In this document: positions 29,744 through 44,300 of the stretch, piece after piece
Position numbering within the stretch: position 1 is the first letter of the stretch
Layout of the letters: each line of letters begins with the position of its first letter
Source: Ptychodera flava
Taxonomy: Eukaryota > Hemichordata > Enteropneusta > Ptychoderidae
Assembly (NCBI RefSeq): GCF_041260155.1
Contig: NC_091947.1
Coordinates: 36,884,532 to 36,948,531, forward strand
Direction of reading: 5' to 3'
Length of the DNA: 64,000 bases
Position numbers and translations under genes: made by a program
The notes under the pieces: generated by a model
Seen by the model: only the letters and a program-made list of their open reading frames with translations
The model's database searches: none
Told to the model about the DNA's origin: nothing

Positions 29744-32700
29744 GGTTCTATATAGCGCACATATCCACAAGTACATATGATCAAGGCGCTTTACAATTAT
29801 TATTACCCCTGGTCACTGGACCTAATATGATACCACTCAACTCCCTGGGGAGCAAATAACAGCTCACATGTGCAGGTAATAAGCGCAGCAGAGCTAAACG
29901 CACATATTACAACCTCTCTCCTACCAAGTACCCATCACTCCTGTGTGACGAGAAGCAATGAGGAATAAAGTGCCTTGCTCTAGGACACAACACCATAGCC
30001 ATGCCGAGACTCGAACTCCCCATCCTGTGATCGTGTGTCCACTGTTCTAGCCACTGGCGCATGATTATCCCTTGACAATGATTTTATGAGCCCCCGCCGT
30101 GAGTTTTGGGTATGCGGTGGTTTCTTATGATGTTTGTCATGCAATAGTTCAAGTCAGTTCAGTGACGGACTTTTATAGTTTGCCCCATGAAATTCTACAC
30201 ACGATTGTTTACCAGTGAAGTTATGGCGACAATTTGGAGACCAACAAGGGGATACTTGGTTGTGTGATCGGAGAGTTGTAAGTCCCAAGCTGGTGATTTA
30301 GTTGTCACGAGTTGCTTTGAAGGAGTTAAAAAATGACAGAGCATTATATCCCTGAACACTGTTAAGTAAAGTTTAATCATTATCTAAAAGCATCGCTGGC
30401 TTAACTCAGTATTTACATATGATCTTACTTAATACCAAGTGAGAAACAAGAATGGCAACACAACTTTGGTTACCTTTCACTGACTTCATGTCCAGTATAT
30501 CCTTGTCCTTTAAAATCCTGACCCATCTCAGTAATTGATAGAAATAAACGATGATCTTCTTTTGTTGATGACAAAATTACGATCTGCGGGATTTTATCGG
30601 CCCACACTTTGCTGTAATAAGAGAATGCTCCTTTCACGAAAGTCAGATTATTGTTTGTTGACATCGGTCGATATAATTTATGCCATGCGAAATTTTTCAG
30701 GTCAAAGAAAAACGATCAAAACATTTTACAACAAGTGGTCATTGTGTTTCTTTGTACTTTCTGTTTGTCTCATTCATTTATGCAAAATAAATCTAAAAGA
30801 AGTCATAAATACAAATTAGAGTAGCAATGGTGTTATGGTTATCTGTCAATGGATAATTTGTAATGTTATTCGTTTCATAGTTTTGTGATGTTTTTTGAAC
30901 TTTTAAAATTGTTTTCCGGAGTTCACACCAGGCTTGCACATTAGCCATTTAGATGACAGAATGATCCTAAAGGTATGATACTTGTTTTGTTGATGCATAC
31001 CATTCTACTTTAGTAAGAAAGAAGTAACTTACTGAATATTGTCACGTTGTACCTATTCGTTTTCACTCTAGTTATTGACAGTTCCATTCGGTTATCCTCC
31101 AGTAGCCGTATTTTTGCAATACAGATACAAAGAGGAATCTATTTTTTTCAAAAGGACACCAAAAATGCAGAGTATCTCCAGGTAATTGAAATAGTTGTCG
31201 TAGCTAAAAGCAATGAAGTGAGTTTATGCTAAAAGTTTCATTTCCTAAATAATATTTGAAAATGTTCACAAATAAATCAAATGTTGGAAACTGTTCAAAA
31301 AATACTATACAGATAGGTTTAGAATCGACTCACATTCAGGTTACTGCTTTTTTTCTGAACAAGGTCTGGATACAGTAGATTGTTGGGAACACCCACCGAG
31401 ATCAGACTTCTGGCTGAAGTACCGTTGTAAGGCTTCGCGTTCTCACGCTAACACAACTGGAAAACTTTTGTGTGTAAACAATGGTAGAGAAGTAGGCACA
31501 GGAAGGGGCCACTGCGGTATTTGGACAGATTTCCAAATACAGCAGGAACCACAATGAAAACACACATCGTAAGTCGATAAACAAAACGGGGCGTGAAATG
31601 GGGGAGGGTGGGAACAGCAAGGTTTCAGATGGAGGACAACCCGAAGAGTATGAAATTTAAGTTAAACAAAATGTAAGAGTCTACAGACAGACGATAGGTG
31701 TACCACAATAGCGATGCCACATTCATATCAACAGGCTTTCTGAGTCATTAGGGTCAAATAATGTTCGAATGTTAAAAAACTCCTAGTTATCTTTGCGTAG
31801 GTTTCGTTTATGGTGAAACATATCAGTCAATCAATTCTGGTGTATTATCCGTTATCATTTTTGTGTCGACCATCTTAATCATTATGTTGTCGGTAGCAAC
31901 AGGGTACTTTCGACCTATCAGAAAGTAATGACTGCCATTTAAGGTAGTGCAATGAGTAATGAAATGAACATGATAACGATTTGTTTTGCATCCAAAAATT
32001 ATATTCTTTGTATGAACTTCAAAACGACCCGACAACTACATTTTGTTTAGAGTGGGCAAATTAACCTTCCACCTGCGTGATATCATTTAGCACCTAGATT
32101 TTCTACGAATACTGAAAAAATGTTTTACCGTGAAAATCATCGTGGTGCAAACGTCAGAGGCGTTTGTATGAGGATAGTTTTACAATAGTAACTTCCATAG
32201 CTCGGCCGTATCGCCGTATTGTATGACTTGTTTTGGGGGTTTGGTGCAAGCTTTCTCTCACTACTGTCGACGAAACCAAACAGCTCGATGCAAATGTACC
32301 AATTAGCTCACACAACAAAACTGTTAATGTGACAATGGCCCTAACCAAACAAAAAGGTGAGCTGAACAACTCCTTTCAGACTTTTGATGTCAAGAAAATA
32401 AGCATACGAGACATCCCAATAGGACAGAGACAGGCATTGTCAGCAAATCATTTTAGGTTAATGTCAAAAGAAACCGTAGCCTAATTGAAAAGCGAAAGTT
32501 CTGACGCCCATTTAGAGTGAAATTGTCACAGAGATTCAACAGAAATCAATGTTCTTTACAAATTTTCACATGTTTAGACCAACTTTCGTCCTTAAAGCGC
32601 GCATTTTACAGCCTTTTTCGTCTCCTTTGTGACGAAAACTGAAACAAACTTTTAGGGTGTGTACTTTGTTAAGTAGTCTTGTCTGCAGCCTTTATACAGG

Positions 32701-33168
32701 GGTGGGCGTTTTGGTGTAATTAACAACAACAATGCCAGGCTCTTCTTCCTGCCAGACTCTCCTGGTCACATTGTGCCTGCTCACAAACAAGGTGACTCCA
32801 GCAATTACGCCATAGGCACGAAACAAGTCAGAGCCACACCAAGTTCTAAAGGAACCATTCAAGCCATTCAGGGTCGATTGTGAAGAATCTGTCCGCTAGT
32901 AGCGGCTTAAGAGCCGTGAGCTGATTATGGTGACCAATGAAGGGAAAAGCGGTAGAATAGAATGACTTGTCACTCATCGATGACATGACAGCCGAACACA
33001 AAACAGAGGTGTACCCGACACTGACAGCTCGATGGTGTATACTGGCCGCGCCGACTAGCCGGCTCTACCAGCACCATTTACAAAACATATCATCACCTCT
33101 ATAGCTGCCTATGAGAGAGTTGTCGAACCTCCTTGAAGCAGCAGCTCGCAGTTTTTTGAAACCAAACC
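28229..33168. other. Intergenic between the minisatellite and Vax
   Basis: AT-rich with no gene I can support. The only recognised item is the SINE at 29702-30065. ORFs open here are short and without motifs. Regulatory elements of Vax may lie here but nothing specific is visible. Confidence 0.45.
29702..30065 (-). mobile_element. tRNA-derived SINE with (AAT)n tail
   Basis: On the minus strand the element starts with a tRNA-like head: an A-box-like tggctagaacagtgg and a B-box-like gagttcgagtctc (complement near 30008-30018). It then has a body with gagcaaggcactttattcc and ends in aagcgccttgatcatatg...(ATT)n at 29702-29742. A related element is at 38645-38890. Confidence 0.7.
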
Positions 33169-36100
33169 ATGGAACACATGGGGGAGACACATAGCTCCTT
33201 AGGATATCACAGCTACTTGCATTATCCATACCCAAGGTATGATTTTGGACATTTTTCGTTGGAAAACGTAGAATCACGGCGATCGCTAACTGAGGAGACA
33301 GATTGCAACAGGACAGTACAGCAGCAACTCAAGTTAGATACAAGGAGAGATTCATACAATGGCAAATATGAACAGCTTGACCAATTTAACAATGACATGC
33401 ACAGCAAGGAACAATCTAACCTGGTAAAGGGTTCGACAAACCGAGTTGATTTTGATTCACTGAAGAGGAAATACCCTGAACATTGTCGAGTGGTGAAAGT
33501 AAAAGGTGAGCGGAAAATCTGATTGAATTTAGTAAACTAGTGTTTGAAATCAAGATTTCTTCCTATAACTCATCAATTTTATGTTTAATTGTGTGTTGAT
33601 ATGTGCCGAGTGGAAGTAGCATTACAAGTGATGTTTCTCGACGTCCTTTATACATTACTAGCATTCTCTGGTTTTATCCATTAACATTTGCATGAATTGC
33701 CAGGTCTGACAGATGTCCCGCTTTAAAACTCACAGAACTCCTTAGATTCAAGTGGTTTGTGTTAATTAGACTTCAAGAAGTATTTGTCCTCGGCAAATGA
33801 CACATACTGTACAAAACATTTGTAAAATGATTCAAGAAACAAGGACAATTTCTGTTTTATAATTTTGCCATCGGTACAAGACGCACTGTTTCATTAGTAA
33901 GGACATCATAGGTAATGTAATTGAAATATCATCTCTCTGACATTTTGTGTGATATTTGAGATTGATATTGGAGAGAGACATACAAGTAAAGCACATAGAC
34001 AACTGGTATACTGAAAGTAGAATGAGGTGTTGATGATTCCCGCCTTAATTAGGGATCTAGTGGTTGTTGAAGCGTTTAAAAAACATTGCCGCAGGGGAAA
34101 ATACATAAACACCATTTTGTCATACTACATGGCGATGTCAGGTCGTTTTAGTCAAATATGTGGAAGTAATGGTACTACAGCATTTAGTAAGCTTTAATGT
34201 GGTCATCACAAAACTATGAAATTTTCAACACATGAAAGCTCTTACTAATCTTTGGAAGAGGATCAAGATCTTTGTAGCCAGATAGGATTTGTTGTCGACA
34301 CAATGTATTGGTGGAAATCCCTGCTGCAATCAATGGTTATGTCTGTATAGTGTATCTATGAAGAGCGACCTGTAAGCCCATACAACACTATTGAAATGGA
34401 AAGAACCTTAGTTGAGAAACCCTTCACATTTATAGCGACAACGATATTGCATTATGTATTGAAGTCGTCAGGTATCTGTGGAATAGTAATATGACATTAA
34501 ACTGGTCCAATAATCATTTCCATTCAAGGTAATACATTACCAGGTCCATGGGACATTTGTGATTTATAAATTTAAGTAGGACCATCCTGAACCACTGATA
34601 GTTAGTGGTGGTACCAGGTGTCCGGAATAGGTAAGCGTACCCTGCTAGCATGCTACACCCGTCAGACGTAAAACGTTTCTTTGTAAACAATGAGTCAGTG
34701 AAAACATAGCTATAAATTTTCTTTCCATCCGTTTATTGAATTGTCTATATACAGGGGCAACGAAGTGTGGTGGGTAATATGGTATCCCAGATTGAAGCCT
34801 AGTACGGTAGTAGGATAGTACACCACCGTTCTTTTCCCATTACTCTCAGACTGACAATATCTTCGACCAGAATGTACTTTCAATCTACAATAACTCTTGA
34901 GATATCGCTCACGTTAAGCGATCTTGGGCTGATTCCGTCTCCTTTTTTCGACAGATTCGAGTGGTGGAGAACGAGAGATGGTTTTCCCAAAAGCACTTGA
35001 TCTTGACCGACCAAAGAGGGCAAGAACGTCATTTTCACCGCAGCAATTGTTCAAACTAGAAGAAGAATTCCAAAGAAACCAGTACATGGTAGGACGAGAC
35101 CGGGCGGAGCTGGCATCGTCCTTGAATCTATCAGAAACTCAGGTCGGTGTCCAAGTCTAAACTATAAAACCATAATAAAACTTTTAAAGTGACTGCAAAC
35201 CACAAACTTGTGCTGCTTTATCGGCATTGAAATTACTAGCTTATCTTGATAACCCGAAAGTTCGACAATATGTTGGAGTTTTTATGAAGGACGTCCCTTC
35301 AAAATAATTGAACAACAGAAAATATTTTGCACAACTACAAACTAGCCGTCGTTGATGGTAAATTGTGTTAATATTTTTTCAAATACCATAACCTCGACGG
35401 GTCTACAGTAGTTTTGAACTGATTTCACCACACTTGAGTCACATATTAACTAATAGCTATTTTCAATCACAACACGGCAATCTTTATTTTGCCGCAGTGT
35501 TTTCTAGTTGGCGACCCATATCCTGGATTTATCGTTTGAGTATTATCAGATTATTAAGTTTCCTAAAACACTTAACTTGAGTTTGAAATGTGATGCATAT
35601 GAGGCCGCAAAGAAGTTAATTATTAAAATCTAAAAAATGTTATAATGTATAATCCATTGGCTTCTATGAGGCTTTTTGAACAAATCGAGTGCTTTGGAAC
35701 ACCCTAATCTCAAAAAATAGAAAATGGAGAAAACATTGGTTTGTTGGATGGGTCGGTTTCAAGTGTCTGCTGGTTCAAGTTTTCATGACTTTCAGTAAAT
35801 CATTGAGGAGCAAATTACGTCTTACAACACATATTGGCTGTTGTTTACCAAAGGTGCATTCATCTTTCTTCCTTTTTTGACTTTATTGTGCAAGTTGCGA
35901 GTGAAATGTTCTTCCTTGTGTTGTGCTGTCTTGTAGTTGACAGTTCCTGGCTTCATAAATCAAATTTTTGAGGTATGGATTTTGGATGCCGGATGAGTAT
36001 GAACGTGATTACGTTACATGGCTTTGTTGTCAGCTGTGTCATTTCTTCTTTGCTTCATGACAAATATGATATTCTATGATCATGAACTGTTTAGCTTTAA

Positions 36101-39100
36101 ATAAAATAATGACGTGATAAAGCATTGTCATCGCTTTTACCGATGTCAAATGATATTTGACATTGGATTTCTTGTTCGGCAACTAATCTTTGCACTGTTG
36201 TCATGAAAGACGACTTATTAAGATGACATGTATCAAATCGACTCCTCATTTGGTGAAGAAAAGTTGTTGAATGATAGTAAGGCAGTGTCATAAACGATTG
36301 ATGACAGTTCGTCAGTTTATTCGACTTTGGAGTTCTTCATACAAATCACTTTTACGTTTAAAGTTACTTAAAAAATACTTGGACCGGCGACTGAATTAAC
36401 CATCGACTACAAAATGGCGCTTTATTTTTCTAGTGTCTCACGATGACAGACAATCCAACACGCAGTGCAATTGTTCGTGAAACGTGAAGCAACTTCACGT
36501 CACCCATCGAAAGCTTTCCACGATTTTTAATCTTACTAAGTCTTTTATTTCTAATGTTTGTGATTACGGAGTCTGGTATCCAAGCCCAAATCTTGTATTA
36601 AAAAGCTTTTGACTGAAAACAATATGGTGGACAGAGCGAGAATCGCTAAAGTCGGCGTAGTTCTACAATTGGAGACTTTGACAAGAGGACAATCTTTATT
36701 CAAAACGACTAAAATTCTTGATTCAAAGTTGTTATCCTTAATGACACATTTTACCCGTATGTATTGTCCTGGTGTGTCTTGGTGGAAAAATACGATGTTG
36801 ACTTATCACTTTGTTCAATAGAGGATTACTTTCGGACCATTGCACTCCTTTTAACAGGTAATGTAAGTAACATTTAGTGGTGTACTTTACAAAGGTGCTA
36901 AGGGCCATTGAGAAAACCCGATCAAGCTAACTCTGAAGATTTAAATGTCCATGTTGACAGCTTAAGAAGCTATTTTAGGTAGATTTATAGCAATCTTCAA
37001 CAGAGAAATTCTCTAATCGATTGTCTCTTTGGAAAACAACATTCTGTGAAAGTACTCTCTTAAGTTGTAGTGTTTGCGATATGATCTGCTGACACCGTGC
37101 GCCAAATGATCAAAACTTATGTCTCCATGTGCGTGTCATTACGGTTTACAGAGGTCATAGTGAGATAGACACAAATCCAACTCCAGTATTTCAGCGTCAA
37201 CAATATACGTAAATAGTCTGTGTAAAATGACAGGTTATGTCGGCTATTGTCATTTTGCGCGGAGGTAATATTTTAGTGAGCTATTATTTCTGTAATTAGT
37301 GCTAATTTCAAGGAGCGAAAATTAATTTACGAGATTATCAATTTAAGAACGTTATCTTTGTTTCTTTAATTTACATTATGTAGCTTATTATATAGCCTGA
37401 AGCAACGTTGCTTCAAAGTGTCTCTGTTCCATGGAGGAATACCTATCTCTGCAAATTTCCATCATGGAAAATTCAGAAAATTCGTGTAAATATTATTTAC
37501 TAGTGCTATTATATATGTTAATTTGCCAGTACTCCAACACTGCATTTGAACTCGATCGAGTACTTGATACCAGTGACTTGTAAATAAACAGTGTGTAATG
37601 TGTAATGAAAGACACGGGTTTATTTATGTCGCAGTGGCGAACCCAGTCGCAGTGGCGACCGTGGAAAATCCATGTGGGCAACCTTCTTATATTTGCTTTG
37701 CCGCTTTCGAATTATTATTTTTAAAAGTACCGATGGTACTCTAAAAGTACCAAATATTACTGGCCAACACTGCGCCTTCAGTCGTTATTTGGCATCGTCG
37801 TAAACCACGCGCCTCTTTACGGCAACAGCTCAGCGCTTTAGCGTAGGTCAGCGGAGCGGAAATTGTTGCTCTGGCTCGCGAGAATGTTATTTGGGTATGA
37901 GCTGGTTGACATGACCGAGGCTTTCAGTCTACATGGCCGATTACTGCTCATACTACACTGTTCCGCTCGATCTCACCTAACTATGAAGAAATTAAGAAGA
38001 GACGTGGTGTCGCCATCAGAGGCTGGAAAATCAACAAATCGATTGCTCAATCATTTATTTTTTAAGACTAAAGGCTAATTAGGATGACGACATTTTGGTC
38101 AGCATAAGTCACTTGCCACTAAAAGATTACAACTGTTATCAGCTTGTTGAGGGATGTAATATGGCGTGATGGCTACATTTCTTGAGTGTATCCAGCTGTC
38201 ACTTTAACTATGACGTATATGTCCCAGCTATTGTAGTAATCAAAATAATTTTTTTTTTACAAGAATTTAGAAATTTATCATTTTTACATCCTGTTTACAA
38301 GTCTAACCTTACTTGCCGATTGAATATGCCAAATAAATTTATAAATTTACAGTCATGATTTGGACCTTTTATTGCTCAAATATGAACTGTTTGTCACAGA
38401 TACCGGAAGAAACTTTAAATATTAATAAAATCAAACCTATTGATTTCACAACTTAAATACAGCAATCATTCTATGTCCGTTCTCACAAACTTATAAACAC
38501 CCGCTCGTGCATTTTGGGTCTCGCTCGTTTAGTTTTTGCTGGGTCATGAACGTTAAAGTCTGATTAAAACGAAAACTGAGATGTAAAAATAACGTTTTGA
38601 CGTGCTTGACTTATTGGTAGGTGTGCCCGTGCTGCAATAAAGTTGAATAGATTTTTGACTGTGACCGTAGGTCAGTGGTGAGGGTACCGGACTCGTAATC
38701 GATGGTGAGTTCGAGACCCGGTGAGTACAGAGTAACGGACTTGCTATCAGAGGATGACGAGTTCGAGACATAAGCATGGTATTGTGCCCCAATGAGCAAG
38801 GCACTTTACTCCTAAGTGCTCCATTGGGTTGTGGGTTATAGGTACCTCATCCTATCATTGGGTTTGCCTGTTGGATGAGTAATAAGATAAAAAAAATAAA
38901 CAAATTACTCAGCGAAAATTAAATGAGCGAAACCCAAAATACATGAGCGGGTGTTAAATATTTTTTTTTAAAGAAATAAACTTCCTTTGACCAAAATGAG
39001 GTTTTTGCTCGATTGATCGCACGTAAATTTTTTCTGCGGATTGAATATGATGACGAATATGTGATTATAAACTTTCTTGATCACTGTGAAAGCTAGCCAC

Positions 39101-41361
39101 TTCGATATAAACAATGGTAGAGTTGTCACTTTCAAAGCTGAATTCGGATTTTCTTTGTTAGAAACTCTTTGGAGAAAAGTTACCCCAGAGGTTTGGTAAG
39201 TCAATGAAATCGGTTATACAAACACAAGAGGCCCAACCTAGAAAAATTGTGATCCGTATAGCTAGTGTGTAACTAGATGAACTAAGAAAAGCTTATATAG
39301 ACCACATGTGAACACTTTCATTTCCTGGGCTCCTTAATTGACTGCAAATTATGATACGAAGATACAACTCTCTGCAAAAGGATGACGATGGTGTACAATC
39401 CCCTGTTTGGTAAACCTGAAACATTTTACCCGCTATGGTACCTACCGCAAATAACTGCCTATTCGTAATATTCGTCAACATATAAAATACATCACACTTG
39501 CTTTATGCCTTGTAACCTTTGGAACTGATAATATGCCCCTTGAAGGTTTTTGTTGGAATACTCAGATATATGTGAGCTACGAGAGCCTTTAGATTGTGGG
39601 ATTGTGTCAATGGTAACGTCTGACACTGTGTGGGTGGAGTGCGTGACAATAAAAACGGCCAACTTTTACTTACCTTCTCTGCAACCATATCCAGCAACAT
39701 TAGCTTGAGCTGTTCCCTTCAACCAGTATTTCAATCGAATTCATTGTATATAGGTTATTGAACTCAAAATTTAAATTTCAGTTATTTTAAGAACAGAAAC
39801 GTCACCTGCAATATGCGGGTAATGCTGCCTTCAACATAGAAGGACTTCAACTGTGACAGTTTGATTAAAGCGACAGACCGTCCTGAATCTCTGGTTCTCG
39901 AATTAGCGTCTGTTTACACTGCTATTTACGTGATATCAGTGCTTGGTTCTTATTTGAAAGTTGTGTCCACTTAATCAATTTGTTCAGAGATAAATCCTAA
40001 AAACTGCCCTTTTAAATAAAAAGGAGCGGCTTTCCGAAATTGATTTTTTTTTTGAAAAATGTAAATGTGGTATAACATGTTATCAAAGCGAGAAACGGAA
40101 TCTTAAATTTTGTCGTGAAATGTTTGAATTGGGATTTGTAAGAATCTAGATTATCATTTTACCTGAGATCAAGTCAGGTTGTTGGATTTTAAAAATGGCT
40201 GTAGTATCAGTAAAACGTACAACTCCAAGATGATTGATGTGTGCTGATATATAAAGAAGGTCAGCTGAACTACATTGGCCGTATTTTCCCCAAAACAATG
40301 AGACTGTAAACTGAACAAATCTACCTACGTTATTGAATAGGTATTTATGATCACCTTCAACGAAGTTTTAGAAATGTGAATTTTCAGACACTGACAGTCA
40401 CCTCAGATCCGAGTTAAATTTTGACATTTCCGTCATCATGGTGAATATTACTCAATAATCTATTGCAAATTATACCGCAAAAAGCACTGAACTTATGATA
40501 AACACTTCGAAAGTACAGCGTGACGATCTTATCTTTGCTGGTTCGTCGCAGTTACCAGTAGTTTATATGTATAACCATCACACTCATAGAGGACGCCAAT
40601 AAGTTCTTTTCAACTGCGACCATTTTCAACATGTTACCATGAAAATTCTTATCGCCATAATGTAGAAACCCAGCAGAAATGACCAACCAGCAGAAATGAC
40701 CAGCTTTAGATATCATTCTAATGAAGTTTAAGGTGCTAAGTTGTTGCTATATCAGGCTATTTTGATTTTATCACGAAGAATGCTACTATCCACTTCAGTA
40801 TCACAATGTTTTTATCTCTCATCAGCATGACATCAGCATGACCAATCTTTTCCACTACTGTTCAAATAAAATTACTGATGGCATTTAAGAAAAAAATTCA
40901 GTTTGCTATCTCTACTTCACGAAAAGTAGTCAAATACGAATACACCTACAGTGAAAAATCACCATTAGCTTATTATGCAGACACATTTTTACCCTTAACG
41001 CGCCATCTCCTTTCCAAATTTTGACGTTGAAATTGAAAGTATCTCTGATGTAACTCGAACTCTTCTACAATCAGACATACAACGATCCATCTTACTTCAA
41101 AGGCATAGCAACGTAGAGAAGTTTTTGATGATTCTGTTCATTTATTGTTGATAACTGATCAGTTGAATGCATAAACATCCTCACATCTAACGTATTGTTT
41201 TATTGCAGGTGAAGGTTTGGTTCCAAAACAGACGTACCAAATTCAAACGAGAGAAATCCAAAGAAGCTGAAAATCAACAACGCAATGCAGAAACCATCGC
41301 AACATGCAACATTTTACGCATGTTACAATATGGCCCAGTCGGTCGATTGGGATATCTATGA
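33169..41361 (+). CDS. Vax: Vax-type homeobox transcription factor, three exons
   Basis: Exons 33169-33505, 34955-35142 and 41209-41361 join to a 225-residue protein plus stop. Exon 1 ends at aaaag|GTGAGC, exon 2 lies between cgacag and CAG|GTCGGT, and exon 3 follows attgcag. The homeodomain starts at [21 protein letters not shown], preceded by [12 protein letters not shown], and continues NLSETQ | [16 protein letters not shown] across the second intron, at the classic 44/45 position. The LDLDRPKR lead-in, the [21 protein letters not shown] helix and the tail [15 protein letters not shown] match Vax1/Vax2, nuclear regulators of ventral forebrain and eye in vertebrates. Exon 2's donor GTCGGT is weak. 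The protein ends soon after the homeodomain, much shorter than vertebrate Vax. Start ATG in Kozak-like context (aaaccATGG). AATAAA at 42032-42037 is a candidate poly(A) signal. Confidence 0.88.
34497..34672 (-). repeat. Dispersed repeat, copy 2 (in Vax intron 1)
   Basis: Reverse-complement copy of 2045-2225, with about 10 differences and small indels. Contains attaccaggtccatgggac and accactgatagttagtgg. Confidence 0.7.
38497..38954. mobile_element. MITE with about 45-bp TIRs and TAA target duplication
   Basis: The left end acacccgctcgtgcattttg and the right end caaaatacatgagcgggtgt are inverted copies over about 45 bp. TAA at 38494-38496 and 38955-38957 flanks both ends. A 3-bp TAA duplication is typical of PIF/Harbinger-type elements. 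The interior is mostly a SINE-like sequence. Confidence 0.65.
38645..38890 (+). mobile_element. tRNA-derived SINE-like sequence inside the MITE
   Basis: Has an A-box-like taggtcagtggtgagg, a B-box-like gagttcgagaccc, a second gagttcgagac, then gagcaaggcactttactcc, the same body word as in the SINE at 29702-30065. It ends in an A-rich aaaaaaataaac. Confidence 0.6.
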
Positions 41362-44300
41362 GACATTGCTTTCTATACCTGTTCACGGCAGTAACCACAA
41401 TTGTTTTTCAATGCCACTTGTTGTGTGCTTTTGAAGAATAGGACATATCGTCTGAACTCGCTAAATTCTTTTTCTGTATTTTTCATTTGTATACCTAGGA
41501 CACTTTGATTGAAAATTTAATTTATTTGTAATGAATTATGACAAATTTGTCGATCAGTTTGAGTAAACTTTCAAAGTATTTTGAAGTCAGTTACACTTGT
41601 GGTAGCTTGGTACTGCACAACTTTTTGTTTATCCGTGGTTGACAAAGTAGCCAGTTAAAGCGCATTTTAATATCAAAATCGAAATTTGCATCATCCAAGT
41701 AAAACACGATGGAGAATTGGTGGTAACATTCAGGGGATCAGGTCTCGACGGAATTGTTACCAGCAAATTGATTCAGTGCCAAGGAGTTGGTCAATATTAA
41801 ATGCATGGACAATCTATAAAAGATGTAACGTTTGATCTTCAACAAGGTGTTGTCTCTTCTTCACAATTATCATGTCTTCATCTATTAATGGTTACTATTA
41901 TATGTACATATGGTTTGTATTTGACTATCATGAATGTAGTTTTGCCAGCCTGACGTCTTAAGATCGAAACAACACCGGGCATGATATACTGGGGATGCTA
42001 CCCTGACGTTGTTTGTCTATGAGTTGTGACAAATAAATTCAAAGCTTTTGAAAAATTGGTGTTGTAAAATTAATGTTTGACATATTTACATGAGATATTA
42101 ATTCTGCGAGATGACAAGTCAGTAGATGATTTAAGTGGCCCAGGTAAGCGCGATTTGTTTTCGACACTTCAATATTAAATGACAATGCATCAGAAATCGA
42201 CAGCTGATTAACTTTGTAAATATAACATTTGAAAATTGCTTAAACTCTTTCTTACGAAGAAGTAATCGACGATATAAAACAACATGTGCTGTCTGACCAT
42301 TAACTAAACTTACCCTTTGCTCTAATTTAACGCATAATCACCAGCAAACATTTTATTTCGTGTTTCGATTTGTAAAGCATTAACAGGTATCTGTATAAGG
42401 GATAATCAATGCATGACAAACCATGGTGGAATTACCATGATAAAACTTTCATTATTTCTCAGAATTTCTCAAACTGACAAAAAAGCACAATTATTTTTTC
42501 AATACATAATTATATTATCAAAGTAAGTTTCTTGCCTTTTTCACCATTTTATTTACTTCACTGATCATGTTAACATAGGCCACGCAGTATATACAAGAAA
42601 GAAAAAACAGTTGATTAGTTACAACGATAGCTGATATTATTTAAAGTCTGTTTAACGAAGGCGATTAAAGCCAACTGGAATGGAATGAACATACTGCCTG
42701 CATTGAATTGATTCAGGGAAGAAAGACAAATGAGTTGTGGATACAACAGAAACTCTGACCAAACAAGTTACCACTTCTAAAGGCTTGAAAGTCTTTCTTC
42801 TTTGGTCTGATGACGTGTTTGTATTTTTCCATGTTGTTCCAGAAATTATTTATCCCTGCCATGAACTGTCAACTCTTGCTGATACGCTGGGGGCATACTA
42901 CACAAACTCTACACTCATAGCAGTTTAGATGTCGTGCCGAGCTCTGTTTTAAAGATAATAAGACGTTGTAACGCGTTAACTTTTAACACGTCAGCGCTGC
43001 CCTTATTTTGACGATAAAAAAAACAAACACTTAAACAACAAAAAGTAAATACAAAATATTTATCCTTATTCAAACTAAAGAAAATACAGTAACTGTAGGC
43101 TCTGTCAGACTTACTTGTGTCGGCGCTCTAAAAACACCGGACAATCAATAGAAGAAACTTTTGATTTTTTTGCACTATATACCGTCACGGTGGTGAACAC
43201 TTACTTTCAAAGGAATACATGACGAAGATGTGAGTAAATAACAGATGACTTTTAATGTAATATATCAGACTAATGTCTACTGCTCTTGTCAAGTGTTCAC
43301 ATCATATTCTTTGAACTAAGAGATCAAACACATTCGAAATGTAACCTCCAATTATGATTGTTTGATAATCAACAATGTGCCTACCCGGTTCATGGCGTAC
43401 CCAGTACACGATTGCTTTGCATATGTCATACTTCACCTGTTTGCCAAGATCGTAGGGATAATTTATGAACCTTATAAAACTCTCGTTTTACACCCAGATT
43501 GTTTGTGACGTTCAAACCCACAGAGATAACTTTAGGGTTTAACCATCAGAAGTTGAGAATCTCGATCTGTTTCCCCTATCCGCCATTTTATCTTTTGTGT
43601 ACGGCAATTGTCTCATTCCACAATAGGCCGTCAGACCACCTCCTATGCAGACCTCTAAAGCATTTCTCTATAAGCTGTTCACTATTTATTAACAGAGACT
43701 TGTGACTGGGTTTAGCCAATCAATCAAGCTAACAAACCGGCCAGCACATCAATTCTATTGACGTTATTCTATTCTGTGCCCTGTACTAAGCCTTTCAATG
43801 ACTCTAAAAACTGTCAACCAAACAATGGAGTTAGCATTACTGGCCAGCCTCCTCCTAACAGTTGTCATTACACAGCTTTTCATCCGATTGCTAATGACCC
43901 CCTTTAAGATGCATACCATTGTGTTGTGGGTTATGGCCAGCTGTCAATAGCTTTTGAAATGGTTCCAAATACAATTAGGTGATTTGGAATGACAAGACTA
44001 GTTGTTAATATTGATGTGATCGTCATACGTACATATAATAATGAACTATCGCTGTATGATGTCCACTATCAGCTATCAACTAGTTCCTAGTTCTGTCAAA
44101 ACCAACATTTTGTTGACATTTAACTTTCAAGAATGGCATGTTTTAATTAAACTGTCGAAACTTCCGCATAATTAAAACAACGGCAGAGTAAATACTTACT
44201 AGTCCATTTCATTTAGAACGAAAGCTGTATGAAATTTGAATTCTACCAAATGATTTTACGTTTGTTGATTTTGCTCTACTTCAAGTGGTTTCTGACGTAA

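Larger units (their letters stand above)
35143..41208 (+). other. Vax intron 2
   Basis: A 6 kb intron with no ORF of note. It contains the MITE at 38497-38954. The position inside the homeodomain codon series is shared with many Vax, Emx and NK-type genes. Confidence 0.8.

Noticed and set aside
30000..30025. A functional tRNA gene
   Set aside because: B-box-like sequence belongs to a SINE with a tail repeat; no cloverleaf with proper acceptor stem seen.
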